From: Candidatus Pantoea edessiphila
GTDB taxonomy: Bacteria; Pseudomonadota; Gammaproteobacteria; Enterobacterales; Enterobacteriaceae
Direction of reading: 5' to 3'
Length of the DNA stretch: 64,000 nt
Assembly: GCF_002933335.1 (NCBI RefSeq)
Contig: NZ_PDKS01000001.1
Span: forward strand, 248,001-312,000
The translations under genes and the position numbers were made by a program. Shown in pieces: positions 10,699 through 20,080 of this stretch. The notes beneath the pieces were generated by a model. The model was not told the origin of the DNA. It did no database searches and was given only the letters and a program-made list of their open reading frames with translations. Numbering within the stretch: the stretch's first letter is position 1; every line of letters begins with the position of its first letter.

Positions 10699-12144
10699 TT
10701 ATATCTCATTATAATATAGCTTAATATAATCATCCATATCAGTTTTAAGATTACCAGACAGTGTGCCAAAAACAACTTGTACACCAGATCCAGATATAAT
10801 GACACCTCTTGCACCAAGATGTTCTAATTCTTCTCTATTAACTTTTTTTATATCAGTAACTGTTACTCTCAGACGAGTAATACAAGCATCAATATTTATG
10901 ATATTTTTTTTACCTCCAAAAGCTATTATTAACTTTTGAGCTATTTCTTGAGTAGTTAAAGATAATTGATTTTTGATTGACTCTTCACGTCCAGGTGTTT
11001 TTAAGTCAAATTTTACAATTAAAAAACGAAATAACACATAATAAATTAAAAAATATAAAATTCCAATTATTGGAAACAACCAAACTTTATTACCATGACC
11101 ACTCAAAATAATAAAATCAATTAAACCGTGTGAAAAACTAATTCCATTTTTCATATCAAGCAGAATACAAACAGGAAAAGCTAAACCAGCTAATATCGAA
11201 TGTATAATATATAGAAAAGGACTAACAAACATAAAAGAAAATTCAATTGGCTCAGTAATACCCGTTAAAAATGAAGTTAACATTGCAGTAGCCATAATAC
11301 CACCTATTTTAAGACGATTTTTACGATTTGCTGTATGCCAAATCGCAAGTGCTGCTGCAGGTAACCCATACATTTTAAAGAGAAATCCTCCTGCAAGTTT
11401 ACCTGCAGTTGGATCTCCAGCCATATATCTAGGAATATCACCATGAAATATCTGACCAGAATTAGCAATAAATTCACCAACTTGCATTTGAAAAGGAACA
11501 TTCCAGATATGATGTAAACCTAATGGCATTAAAATACGTTCAATTAACCCATAAATACTAAAAGCTATCATAGGATTCTGGTAAGCTGCCCATTCTGAAA
11601 AATTTTCAATTATAAATCCTATAGGAGGCCAAATAACAGAAAAACATATACCTATAATAATTGCTGCCATGCCAGATATAATTGGTACAAATCTTTTGCC
11701 AGCAAAAAAACCTAAATATTCTGGTAGCTTAATACGATAAAATGTATTAAACATATATGATACTAAAAAACCTATAATAATTCCTCCTAAAACTCCAGTA
11801 TCAGCAATATGTTTTATTTCAACGTGTTTAATATTATCACATAACATTAATGATGATATTGTTAACATTGTTTTAACCATTACACTGTAGGATAAAACTG
11901 CTGCTAAAGCTGATACACCGTCATTATTAGTAAAACCTAGCGCTATACCTATTGCAAAAATTAACGGCATATTAGAAAATACGGATTCCCCTGCCTCTGC
12001 CATTACATGTGATACTGTATCGGGTACTAAGCTAAAGTCAGCTGATCCTAAACCTAATAAAATTCCTGCAATTGGTAATACAGATATAGGTAACATAAGT
12101 GATTTGCCAACTTTTTGTAAGTTAGCAAAAACATTTTTTAACAT
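10699..12144 (-). CDS. ptsG: Glucose-specific PTS enzyme IICB
   Basis: PtsG (481 residues, E. coli 477) imports and phosphorylates glucose. The N-terminal EIIC part spans about residues 1-385 with roughly ten membrane segments and the [13 protein letters not shown] motif. The EIIB part carries the phosphorylated Cys421 in [17 protein letters not shown] precedes the ATG. It needs EI, HPr and EIIA-Glc, which are not in this window. Keeping a specific sugar importer suggests that host glucose is a carbon source. Confidence 0.97.
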   Translation of the reverse strand: MLKNVFANLQKVGKSLMLPISVLPIAGILLGLGSADFSLVPDTVSHVMAEAGESVFSNMPLIFAIGIALGFTNNDGVSALAAVLSYSVMVKTMLTISSLMLCDNIKHVEIKHIADTGVLGGIIIGFLVSYMFNTFYRIKLPEYLGFFAGKRFVPIISGMAAIIIGICFSVIWPPIGFIIENFSEWAAYQNPMIAFSIYGLIERILMPLGLHHIWNVPFQMQVGEFIANSGQIFHGDIPRYMAGDPTAGKLAGGFLFKMYGLPAAALAIWHTANRKNRLKIGGIMATAMLTSFLTGITEPIEFSFMFVSPFLYIIHSILAGLAFPVCILLDMKNGISFSHGLIDFIILSGHGNKVWLFPIIGILYFLIYYVLFRFLIVKFDLKTPGREESIKNQLSLTTQEIAQKLIIAFGGKKNIINIDACITRLRVTVTDIKKVNREELEHLGARGVIISGSGVQVVFGTLSGNLKTDMDDYIKLYYNEI

Positions 12145-12166
12145 AGTGTATAACTCCTATTATTAA

Positions 12167-12964
12167 TTAGGATAAATTACTTAAATAACTAATAGGAATG
12201 CGAAATAATTTTGAAAAGTTATTTGTAGTTTCTTCTGAAAGGATTCCTACATCTATGTTTTTCAGCATAGCAATATATTCAGCAATAACTCTAGTATAAG
12301 CAGGTTGATTTTCTTGACCGCGATATGGTACCGGAGAAAGATAAGGTGAATCAGTTTCAACTAAAATTCTATCAATTGGAACATAACGTATGACATTATC
12401 TAAATTTTTTATCTTGTTAAATGTTACTATACCTGAAAAAGAAATATAAAATCCTAAATCTAATAACTTACTTGCTGTTATTTCATTTTCACTAAAGCAA
12501 TGTAATACACCACCACAAATTTCACTTTTTTCTTCTTTTAAAATACTTAATGTATCTACAACAGCATCTCTCATATGCACTATGAGTGGTTTATTTAAAG
12601 ATATTCCTATTCTGATATGATTACGAAAAGAAGTTTGTTGATGTATTTTATTGTATTTTTTATAATGATAATCTAAACCAGTTTCTCCTAATGCAATTAC
12701 TTTAGGATCTGAAGCCGCGGAAGATATATCATCTACTTTATACAATTCTGGTTTATTAAGTGGATGTACTCCACAGGATAATGAAATATTTTTGCGTTGG
12801 CCCACCAACTTTTTTAAGTTATAAAAATCTGATAAATCAGTGGACACTGCTAACATAAATTTTATATCACGTTCAAATGCTTTTTTTATGACATCATCAA
12901 TATTGCGGTGATTTTTTTTATAATTTAGCAAATTAAGATGACAGTGTGAATCAATAATAAACAT
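12167..12964 (-). CDS. ycfH: TatD-family metal-dependent hydrolase YcfH
   Basis: This has 265 residues, the same as E. coli YcfH, and belongs to the TatD-type deoxyribonuclease family. The metal-binding HCH motif is His7/His9, and GETGLDYHY, HMRDA, GVLHCFSE and VETDSPYLSP provide the remaining metal-site residues. The physiological substrate in E. coli is not firmly known; the family is linked to DNA repair and D-aminoacyl-tRNA or DNA hydrolysis. It sits just downstream of holB as in E. coli. Confidence 0.95.
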   Translation of the reverse strand: MFIIDSHCHLNLLNYKKNHRNIDDVIKKAFERDIKFMLAVSTDLSDFYNLKKLVGQRKNISLSCGVHPLNKPELYKVDDISSAASDPKVIALGETGLDYHYKKYNKIHQQTSFRNHIRIGISLNKPLIVHMRDAVVDTLSILKEEKSEICGGVLHCFSENEITASKLLDLGFYISFSGIVTFNKIKNLDNVIRYVPIDRILVETDSPYLSPVPYRGQENQPAYTRVIAEYIAMLKNIDVGILSEETTNNFSKLFRIPISYLSNLS

Positions 12965-13001
12965 GTTCTATTTCTCAAATTTACAATTGACTAAATAATA
13001 T

Positions 13002-13976
13002 TTAATTAAATATACTAACTTCTACCCAAGTAATTAATGAATTAGTTAATAATAATTCTCGATTAACTCCTATTGTATTTATTAATGTATTTCTACATTT
13101 ATTCCAATTATATATACTATTAGTTAAAGAACTAAAAGAAAAATAATTGGATAATAATATAACAACATCTTTGCGATCTATATTGATTAATGACTCTTGT
13201 ATATTGTTTTGTAATTTCATGGCATCTAGTATCAAACATATTAACCAATGAATGCACATGATGTCATTTTCACGCATAATAGGCAACAATTGTAAGATAT
13301 CATGTTTAAGTGAAACAAATAAAGCATCGTATAATTTTTTTCTAAGATTCCAATGCATTGTAATAAGATCTAGAGCTTTAATTGGTATCCCATCGCTTAA
13401 TCGCAAAGCAGATAAAACAACTAACTCATTATGCTCAGATCTTGTTTTTACCCACAGCATAGCTTCTGCTTCACTAGGAGGACATAGGCGAAACATTATG
13501 CAACGACTACGTATTGTTGATGGTACTTTTGAAAAATTTTGTGTACTGAAAAAAAACCAACTATCAGATGGAGGTTCTTCTATTATTTTAAGTAGAGCAT
13601 TACTTGCATATTGAGTTAGATACTCAATATTAAGTATACTGACGATCTTTTTGTTTCCTGTATGTGCGTAATTATATAAATTAGATATTATCTTTTTAAC
13701 TATTTCTATACCTACAGTATTTACTTTTGGTCTTGCTTCAAAAATGTAATAATCCGGATGACTATTAATTTTCATTAAACGACAGCTATTACATATACCA
13801 CAAAAATTTGAATCGATAGGTTTATGACATAAAAGCCAATAACTTAACTTCCATATAAGAATATCTTCAGCAATACCATGAATTCCTTGAATTAACATTA
13901 CAGGATGTCTGAAACCTTGCCTATATTGATTTACAATTTTTAAATAAGGTTGATCAAGCCAAGAATACCATTCCAT
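13002..13976 (-). CDS. holB: DNA polymerase III delta' subunit
   Basis: HolB (324 residues, E. coli 334) is part of the clamp loader. The zinc module is visible as a cysteine after a leucine-rich segment followed by CGICNSC, and the AAA+ sensor region reads NALLKIIEEPPSDSWFFF then STIRSRC. The P-loop-like segment near residue 30 (QGIHGIAED) is degenerate, which is normal for delta'. The C-terminal collar domain ends in NRELLLTNSLI. The start lies one base past the tmk stop, so the two genes are co-translated. The sequence is diverged but consistent with function. Confidence 0.95.
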   Translation of the reverse strand: MEWYSWLDQPYLKIVNQYRQGFRHPVMLIQGIHGIAEDILIWKLSYWLLCHKPIDSNFCGICNSCRLMKINSHPDYYIFEARPKVNTVGIEIVKKIISNLYNYAHTGNKKIVSILNIEYLTQYASNALLKIIEEPPSDSWFFFSTQNFSKVPSTIRSRCIMFRLCPPSEAEAMLWVKTRSEHNELVVLSALRLSDGIPIKALDLITMHWNLRKKLYDALFVSLKHDILQLLPIMRENDIMCIHWLICLILDAMKLQNNIQESLINIDRKDVVILLSNYFSFSSLTNSIYNWNKCRNTLINTIGVNRELLLTNSLITWVEVSIFN

Positions 13977-13977
13977 A

Positions 13978-14610
13978 TTATTGTTTTTTTAACCAATCAA
14001 ATAAAAAGTTTTTTAAATTTTCACGGACTTTATCTAAAGATTGAGTTGCATCAATCAAAACAATACTATTATCTTGTTTTATTATTTTTAAATAATAATT
14101 ACGAGTGCGTTCAAAAAAATGTAGTGATTCTTGTTCGATACGATCTAACTTACCCTTGATTTGTAATCTTTTTAAACAAATATCAGCAGTTATATCTAAA
14201 TAAAATGTTAGATCTGGATAAAAACTACCTAGTATCATACCGCGCAGTTTATTTATCATTTTGAGTCCTAAACATCTACCACCTCCCTGATAAGCTTGCG
14301 AAGAAAGATCATGACGATCACTAATTACCCATTGTCCTATATTTAATGCTGGTTTTATGACATTTTCTATTAACTCAACTCTAGCGGCATACATAATTAA
14401 CAGTTCTGTCTTGTATGATATATGCTCATTATTTCTATCCTTTATTATATTACGTAAGCTTTCTCCTACAGGAGTACCACCAGGTTCTCTAGTAATAATA
14501 ATATTTTCATTATGAATGCCATATTCATTTAATGTTTTTACAATAATATCACATGCTGTAGTTTTTCCAGAACTTTCTAATCCTTCAATAGTAATAAATT
14601 TATTTTTCAT
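13978..14610 (-). CDS. tmk: Thymidylate kinase
   Basis: Tmk (210 residues, E. coli 213) phosphorylates dTMP to dTDP. The P-loop GLESSGKTT is at residues 10-18, and the DRHDLSSQAYQGGGR segment (DR(Y/H) motif plus lid) follows in the middle of the protein. No strong ribosome-binding site is visible before the ATG. In E. coli fabF, pabC and yceG separate acpP from tmk; here they are absent and only 270 bases remain. Confidence 0.97.
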   Translation of the reverse strand: MKNKFITIEGLESSGKTTACDIIVKTLNEYGIHNENIIITREPGGTPVGESLRNIIKDRNNEHISYKTELLIMYAARVELIENVIKPALNIGQWVISDRHDLSSQAYQGGGRCLGLKMINKLRGMILGSFYPDLTFYLDITADICLKRLQIKGKLDRIEQESLHFFERTRNYYLKIIKQDNSIVLIDATQSLDKVRENLKNFLFDWLKKQ

Positions 14611-14830
14611 TTTGTTGTTTTATAAATTAAAATTATAAAATATCTTATTAAAACATTTTATATACCCAATTATTAATAAATAATTTCGTAATAAATCACT
14701 GATAACAAAGTTAATATTTAAATTGTTATATCATGATTAATAAAACAAAGAGATAATATCCAATAATTTTTTAAGCAAAATTGCTTATCAATTAAAATGA
14801 TAATGGAAATGATATTGGTTGTTATTGCTT

Positions 14831-14864
14831 AAAAATCCAGATAGCACAATAATACTATCTGGAT
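14831..14864 (-). terminator. acpP rho-independent terminator
   Basis: A perfect 10-base-pair stem (14835-14844 with 14855-14864) closes a 10-base loop. Read on the minus strand it is followed by a run of T. It lies 17 bases past the acpP stop, which suggests that transcription is ended where fabF once followed. Confidence 0.85.
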
Positions 14865-14880
14865 GCATTAATTATCTTAC

Positions 14881-15117
14881 TTAGCTTTTATGTTCATTAA
14901 TATAATCTATCGCTGCCTGAACGGTAGTGATTTTTTCAGCTTCTTCATCTGGAATTTCGGTATCAAATTCTTCTTCCAAAGCCATTACCAGCTCAACGGT
15001 ATCAAGAGAATCAGCTCCTAGGTCATCTACAAAAGATGCAGAATTAGTGACTTCATCTTCTTTTACACCTAGTTGTTCACTGATGATTTTCTTAACTCGT
15101 TGTTCAATATCACTCAT
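14881..15117 (-). CDS. acpP: Acyl carrier protein
   Basis: AcpP has 78 residues, as in E. coli, and is nearly identical to it. The phosphopantetheine attachment serine is Ser37 in [18 protein letters not shown]. It carries growing acyl chains for FabD, FabH and FabG, which are encoded upstream on the same strand. AGGA precedes the start. It is the most conserved protein in the window and visibly less AT-rich than its surroundings. Confidence 0.99.
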   Translation of the reverse strand: MSDIEQRVKKIISEQLGVKEDEVTNSASFVDDLGADSLDTVELVMALEEEFDTEIPDEEAEKITTVQAAIDYINEHKS

Positions 15118-15259
15118 ACTATTTGATTTCCTGTCAAAACTCGCTTATGCGATAATTTTCATAGTTTATAAAATATTGAAAAAGATGCAACAAAACATAG
15201 ACTAATTAAATTACAATGCTGTGGTTTTAGTAGAAAATAATTTCAATGTATTTAATAAA

Positions 15260-15994
15260 TTAAATCATATACATACCACCATTAACATTAATTATCTCAC
15301 CAGTTATATATGATGCTTCTTCAGAAGCTAAAAATGCAACCACATTAGCTACTTCTTGAGCTTTACCTAAACGTTTCATAGGAACTTTGGCTATTATGCT
15401 AGCCTTTTGATCTTGATGTAATGCTCTTGTCATATCTGTTTCAATAAATCCAGGTGATACTACATTAACAGTGATTCCACGTGAAGCAATTTCAAGTGCT
15501 AAAGATTTACTAAATCCAATCAAACCTGCTTTAGATGATGAATAATTTGTTTGACCAATATTGCCACAAATTCCAACAATAGAACTAATAGTGATAATTC
15601 TCCCCTTACGTCTCTTTATCATGAAAGGTAAAAATGCTTTAGAGATTTTAAATACAGAAGTGAGATTTGTATCGATGACTTCTTCCCAATCATTTTCACT
15701 CATTCTTATCAATAAATTATCACGAATTATACCTGCATTATTGATCAAAATATCAATGTAACCAAATTCAGATTTAATTTCTTTGACAACACTAGAAACG
15801 CATTTCGAATCATTAACATTTAGTATTATACCTTTACCCTTATTTCTTAAATGATAATCAATAATTGAAACTCCAGATTGATTTGTTGAAGTTCCAATGA
15901 CAATAGCTCCACTAAATAATAACTTTTCTGCAATTGCAAGACCAATACCTCTGCTTGCTCCAGTTACTAATGCAACTTTATTTTTTAAATCCAT
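15260..15994 (-). CDS. fabG: 3-oxoacyl-ACP reductase
   Basis: FabG (244 residues, as in E. coli) reduces 3-oxoacyl-ACP with NADPH. The Rossmann motif TGASRGIG is at residues 11-18. The catalytic residues Ser138, Tyr151 and Lys155 (TNYSSSKAG) match the E. coli positions, and NNAG lies at 85-88. An AGGA site precedes the start. It lies in the fabH-fabD-fabG-acpP order of E. coli, with 10 bases to fabD. Confidence 0.98.
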   Translation of the reverse strand: MDLKNKVALVTGASRGIGLAIAEKLLFSGAIVIGTSTNQSGVSIIDYHLRNKGKGIILNVNDSKCVSSVVKEIKSEFGYIDILINNAGIIRDNLLIRMSENDWEEVIDTNLTSVFKISKAFLPFMIKRRKGRIITISSIVGICGNIGQTNYSSSKAGLIGFSKSLALEIASRGITVNVVSPGFIETDMTRALHQDQKASIIAKVPMKRLGKAQEVANVVAFLASEEASYITGEIINVNGGMYMI

Positions 15995-16004
15995 ATGATT
16001 CCTA

Positions 16005-16937
16005 TCATTTATGTTTATCTAATGCCATCATTAATGAATTAGTATCATTTATAGATATAGATGTTAGATTTTTTGAAATACGTTTATTTAAACGACTTAA
16101 TATTTTACCTGGACCAATTTCTAATAATATTGTTATACCCTGTTTAGAAATATATTCAATTATTTCTAGCCAGCGTACTGAACTATACATTTGACGAGTC
16201 AAAGCTCTACGAATTGCATATTCATCATCTTCTATTTTAACATCTACATTATTAATTATTGATATAGATGGTTTCATAAATTTTATTTTTTGTAATCTGT
16301 TTTCTAATTGTTTTGCTGCGGATTTCATTAACATGCAATGAGAAGGTACTCCTACCATTAAGTGCTTAACATAAGCACCCAATGATTTACAAGCATTACT
16401 AGCACGATATACTGCCTCCTTATCACCTGCAATTACAAATTGATCCTGTGAGTTGAAATTTGCTATAGAGACAATCTGATTCTCTTTAGTTTTTTTACAA
16501 ATTTTTTCAATTGTTGTTCTATCTAAACCTATGATAGCATGCATTGCTCCTATTCTTGTTTTGGTTAACTCTTGCATTATTCTACCACGAAATTCGACTA
16601 ATTTAATAGCATCAGTAAATTCTATTGCTCCAGCACAAACTAATGCAGAATATTCTCCTAAACTATGTCCTGCCATTAATATTGGAGCTCTACCACCTTC
16701 ATGTTGCCATATACGATATATTGCTATCGAAGATGTTAAAATAGCTGGTTGTGTTTTCCAGGTATAATGTAAATGTTTGCACGGTCCTTGGTTCACTAAT
16801 CTTAATAAGTCGTAGCCTAAGATATGAGATGCTTCTTGAAACGTTTGTCTAGCTATAGAATATTTTTCTAGAAAATCATTTAACATTCCAACATATTGTG
16901 ATCCTTGCCCAGGGAAAACAAATGCTAGTTGAGTCAT
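16005..16937 (-). CDS. fabD: Malonyl-CoA:ACP transacylase
   Basis: FabD (310 residues, E. coli 309) moves malonyl groups from CoA to ACP. The nucleophile elbow GHSLGE has Ser92, FPGQGSQ is at residues 8-14, and the catalytic histidine is in VPSHCMLM. AGGAG precedes the ATG. It lies between fabH and fabG as in E. coli. Confidence 0.98.
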   Translation of the reverse strand: MTQLAFVFPGQGSQYVGMLNDFLEKYSIARQTFQEASHILGYDLLRLVNQGPCKHLHYTWKTQPAILTSSIAIYRIWQHEGGRAPILMAGHSLGEYSALVCAGAIEFTDAIKLVEFRGRIMQELTKTRIGAMHAIIGLDRTTIEKICKKTKENQIVSIANFNSQDQFVIAGDKEAVYRASNACKSLGAYVKHLMVGVPSHCMLMKSAAKQLENRLQKIKFMKPSISIINNVDVKIEDDEYAIRRALTRQMYSSVRWLEIIEYISKQGITILLEIGPGKILSRLNKRISKNLTSISINDTNSLMMALDKHK

Positions 16938-16955
16938 TTTAAACTCCTATAGTTT

Positions 16956-17912
16956 TTAAAAACGTATCAGAGCTGAACCCCAAGTAAACCCACTACCAAA
17001 AGCTTTTAGTAAAATGATTTGTCCCAACTTAACACAACCATTACGAACTATTTCATCTAATGCGCTTGGTACTGAAGCTGCAGATGTATTACCATGACGA
17101 TCAATTGTGATAGCTACCTTATCAAGGTTTATTCCAAGTTTTTTTACAATAGCAAGAATGATTCTTAAATTCGCTTGATGTGGAATGAACCAGTCTATCA
17201 TATCTATATTAAAATGATTAGCTTCCAAGGTTTCATGAACTATATGAGTTAGCTCTTCTATTGCTATTTTAAAAACTTCATTTCCTGACATCTGAATATA
17301 AACTGGCTGTTTATTATTCACATTACTATATTGATAAGGTAAAGTTAATAGATGTGCGTAAGTAGCATTAGAATGTAAATGGGTAGATATAATTCCAGGT
17401 TTATTACTTTTTGATAAAACAACTGCACCAGCACCATCACCAAATAAAATAAGACTATTACGATCACTAGGATCCACTGTTCGAGATAAAACATCAGAAC
17501 CGATGATTAAAGCATATTTTATCTTTTCATTTTTTATAAATTGGTCGGCTATACTCAAAGCGTAAACAAAACCAGTACATGCTGCTGCCACATCAAAAGC
17601 AATACAATCCCTTATTCCTAACATTTTTTGAATCATACATGCAGAACTCGGAAATGCATGACTAGAAGATGTAGTTGCTAGAATAATTAGTTCAATTTGA
17701 CTATACTTTATATTTGCCATTTTCAAAGCGTTTTTTGCAGCATTAAACCCCATACTTGCCACTGTTTCATCTGATTCAGCAATATGACGCTTCTTTATGC
17801 CAGTTCTGGAAATAATCCATTCATCTGACGTGTTTAACATCCGCTCCAAATCAACATTTGTACGAATTTGTAAAGGTAAATAACTACCCGTGCCAATAAT
17901 CCTGGTGAACAT
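16956..17912 (-). CDS. fabH: 3-oxoacyl-ACP synthase III
   Basis: FabH (318 residues, E. coli 317) condenses acetyl-CoA with malonyl-ACP to start fatty acid synthesis. The Cys-His-Asn triad is Cys112 (AAACTGF), His245 (PHQAN) and Asn275 (GNTSAA). A GGAGTG ribosome-binding site lies 12 bases before the ATG. It is now the first gene of the fab run because plsX, normally directly upstream, is missing. Confidence 0.98.
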   Translation of the reverse strand: MFTRIIGTGSYLPLQIRTNVDLERMLNTSDEWIISRTGIKKRHIAESDETVASMGFNAAKNALKMANIKYSQIELIILATTSSSHAFPSSACMIQKMLGIRDCIAFDVAAACTGFVYALSIADQFIKNEKIKYALIIGSDVLSRTVDPSDRNSLILFGDGAGAVVLSKSNKPGIISTHLHSNATYAHLLTLPYQYSNVNNKQPVYIQMSGNEVFKIAIEELTHIVHETLEANHFNIDMIDWFIPHQANLRIILAIVKKLGINLDKVAITIDRHGNTSAASVPSALDEIVRNGCVKLGQIILLKAFGSGFTWGSALIRF

Positions 17913-18238
17913 CGAAAGTTCATCACTCCTAATTAAACATATCAGAATATCATAAATAATTGTTTACTTAGAAAATTTATTCTGATTGTTTTTATATTAT
18001 CTATATCAATTACCTCAAAAAAATTAAATGATTGATCAATTTGCTAGTTGTTTATATATAATATTTAATTAAATAATTTTAATTTAACTTATTTAAATAA
18101 ATAAAAAATATCCCATCTATACTAAAGTATAGTAATATATTTTATTGTTAATTATTTTCATTTAACTAGTAACTACATAATTTTAGCACACCATAGACTG
18201 TAATATATCAAATAAAATAAGAAATCTATAAGTATTAT
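17913..18238. other. Spacer where plsX is expected
   Basis: In E. coli plsX fills this position between rpmF and fabH. Here 326 AT-rich bases remain with no frame resembling PlsX. The fab promoter should lie in the part nearest fabH, but I cannot define it. Confidence 0.6.
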
Positions 18239-18409
18239 TTATTTTGAGATACGCTTAAATCCTCTATAGTATCCATCACTAGTAACATGATGACGCAAAT
18301 GAGTTTCACCTGAATTGTTGTCTATTGATATGGTTTTAGTCTTAAGAAAATCATGTGAACGACGCATGCCTCTTTTAGAACGAGATGGTTTGTTTTTTTG
18401 AACTGCCAT
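18239..18409 (-). CDS. rpmF: 50S ribosomal protein L32
   Basis: L32 has 56 residues (E. coli 57). It starts with [19 protein letters not shown] and contains the conserved [14 protein letters not shown]. The start is the ATG ending at 18409, with AGGAG about ten bases upstream. An earlier in-frame start would add six residues that the family lacks. yceD, its usual partner upstream in E. coli, is gone. Confidence 0.97.
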   Translation of the reverse strand: MAVQKNKPSRSKRGMRRSHDFLKTKTISIDNNSGETHLRHHVTSDGYYRGFKRISK

Positions 18410-18704
18410 AGAATAATACTCCTGCAACTACTGTAATCAAAGTATATAAAAATTAATTAAAATTCAATTATATAAGTAGATTCAATAAATGTTTTCACAT
18501 TATGATATCATTTATATAAAAATGCAATTTTAACAAATAGTAAAAAAATTAGAAAGACTATATTAACACTAAATAATTATATAATAACAATTATTAAATA
18601 ATAAATTTATATAAATCAAAACGAATTTTATTGTGTTTTTATATTGTGTAGATCATTCATGCAATTTAGTGTTTGATAATTATTAATTTTATGTGATCAA
18701 TTTT

Positions 18705-19652
18705 TTATTGAACACGCAATTTACTTAAACAATCTATTAAAATTTTATCTATCGGTGCTTCTAAATAAATTGTTTTTCCAGTTTTAGGATGAAGGAACGT
18801 TAATGCATGTGCATGCAAAAATAATCTGTTTAATCCTGTATTAATAATTCGATTATCAAATTTATGATTTCCATAACGTTTATCAAATAAAATAGGATGA
18901 CCGGCATGTAGTGTATGCACACGAATTTGATGGGTATGACCTGTTATTGGATAAGCTTTAATTAAAGAAGTATATCTAAAATACTCCTTTACTTGGAAGC
19001 GTGTTTCAGAAGGTTTTCCACTCCTATCAACGCATACCATAGATGTACCACCATACAATGCGATTTTTTTTTTCAGAGGGGCATTAATGATCCGTAAATT
19101 TTCTGGCCATATACCGTATACTAATGCTAAATAATCTTTTTTTATTAGTTTATTACGTAATTGTTCATGCAAACACCTTAATGCAGAACGTTTTTTAGCA
19201 ATCAATAATAATCCAGATGTACTTCTGTCTAGTCTATGTACTAATTCAAGAAATGAGTAATTGGAACGTAATATTCTTAACCCTTCTATTATACCAAATC
19301 TCAATCCACTTCCCCCGTGAACTGCTATTCCTGAAGGCTTATTAAGTACTATTATAGAATCATCTTCATGTAAAATAATATTATTTAAAAAAGATACATT
19401 CTCTATTTTTGTAGTAAGTTTTTCTTTATGTTCATTGTATAAATAATTATGTGGAATGCTTATTTCATCACATAATTTCAATTTATATAAAGGTTTAATA
19501 CTTTTTTTATTTACTTTAATATTACCTTTTCTTAGATTTTTATATATAAAACTTTTTGGAATGTTTTTAAATTTTGAGTGTAAAAAATTATCAATTCTTT
19601 GATTTATATTTTCATTACTTACAATGATATTATGTAGATTTGAATACTTCAT
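18705..19652 (-). CDS. rluC: 23S rRNA pseudouridine synthase RluC
   Basis: RluC makes pseudouridines 955, 2504 and 2580 of 23S rRNA. An S4-like domain (QRIDNFL to VNKKSIKP) precedes the RluA-type catalytic domain with the catalytic Asp in LVHRLDRSTSG (residue 142 from this start). The end matches family members (GLNRLFLHAHALTF, then LEAPID). Starts at 19679 (TTG), 19658 or 19652 (both ATG) are possible and none has a clear ribosome-binding site; 19652 best fits the family length of about 319. It is divergent from rne, as in E. coli. Confidence 0.95.
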   Translation of the reverse strand: MKYSNLHNIIVSNENINQRIDNFLHSKFKNIPKSFIYKNLRKGNIKVNKKSIKPLYKLKLCDEISIPHNYLYNEHKEKLTTKIENVSFLNNIILHEDDSIIVLNKPSGIAVHGGSGLRFGIIEGLRILRSNYSFLELVHRLDRSTSGLLLIAKKRSALRCLHEQLRNKLIKKDYLALVYGIWPENLRIINAPLKKKIALYGGTSMVCVDRSGKPSETRFQVKEYFRYTSLIKAYPITGHTHQIRVHTLHAGHPILFDKRYGNHKFDNRIINTGLNRLFLHAHALTFLHPKTGKTIYLEAPIDKILIDCLSKLRVQ

Positions 19653-20080
19653 TATCATATTAATTACTTTTTTACACAATAAAATATATTAATATTAGTT
19701 TATATAATTTATTTTATTTAGATAATAATACATTAATTGGAATAATTATTGTAATTATTAACAGTATTTTATTTTAACAAATCAATTTGTAATATTTTTT
19801 ATATTATTGAAGATTATTTTTACTATAAAACATTAAATATTACCCAATACAAGAAAAAATTTAAAATTTATTATTTTCGCATTGTTTAATACATATATAA
19901 CACAATATAAGACTAAGATAAAAAACCTATAATTTATCACTTAATTTAAAAATTATAATATTCATCATAATATTTTAAATCTAAAACCAATCTTAAATGA
20001 CATAAGTTATTATCAAATATATTACTAAGTATAACTATGTTTTAGATACAATTATTTATAAAATAACGAGCAATTTAATA
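19653..20080. other. Divergent rluC/rne intergenic region
   Basis: About 430 AT-rich bases separate the two divergent genes. In E. coli a long rne leader (about 360 nt) allows RNase E to control its own mRNA. The length here would permit a similar leader, but I cannot see the conserved hairpins by eye. Confidence 0.45.
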
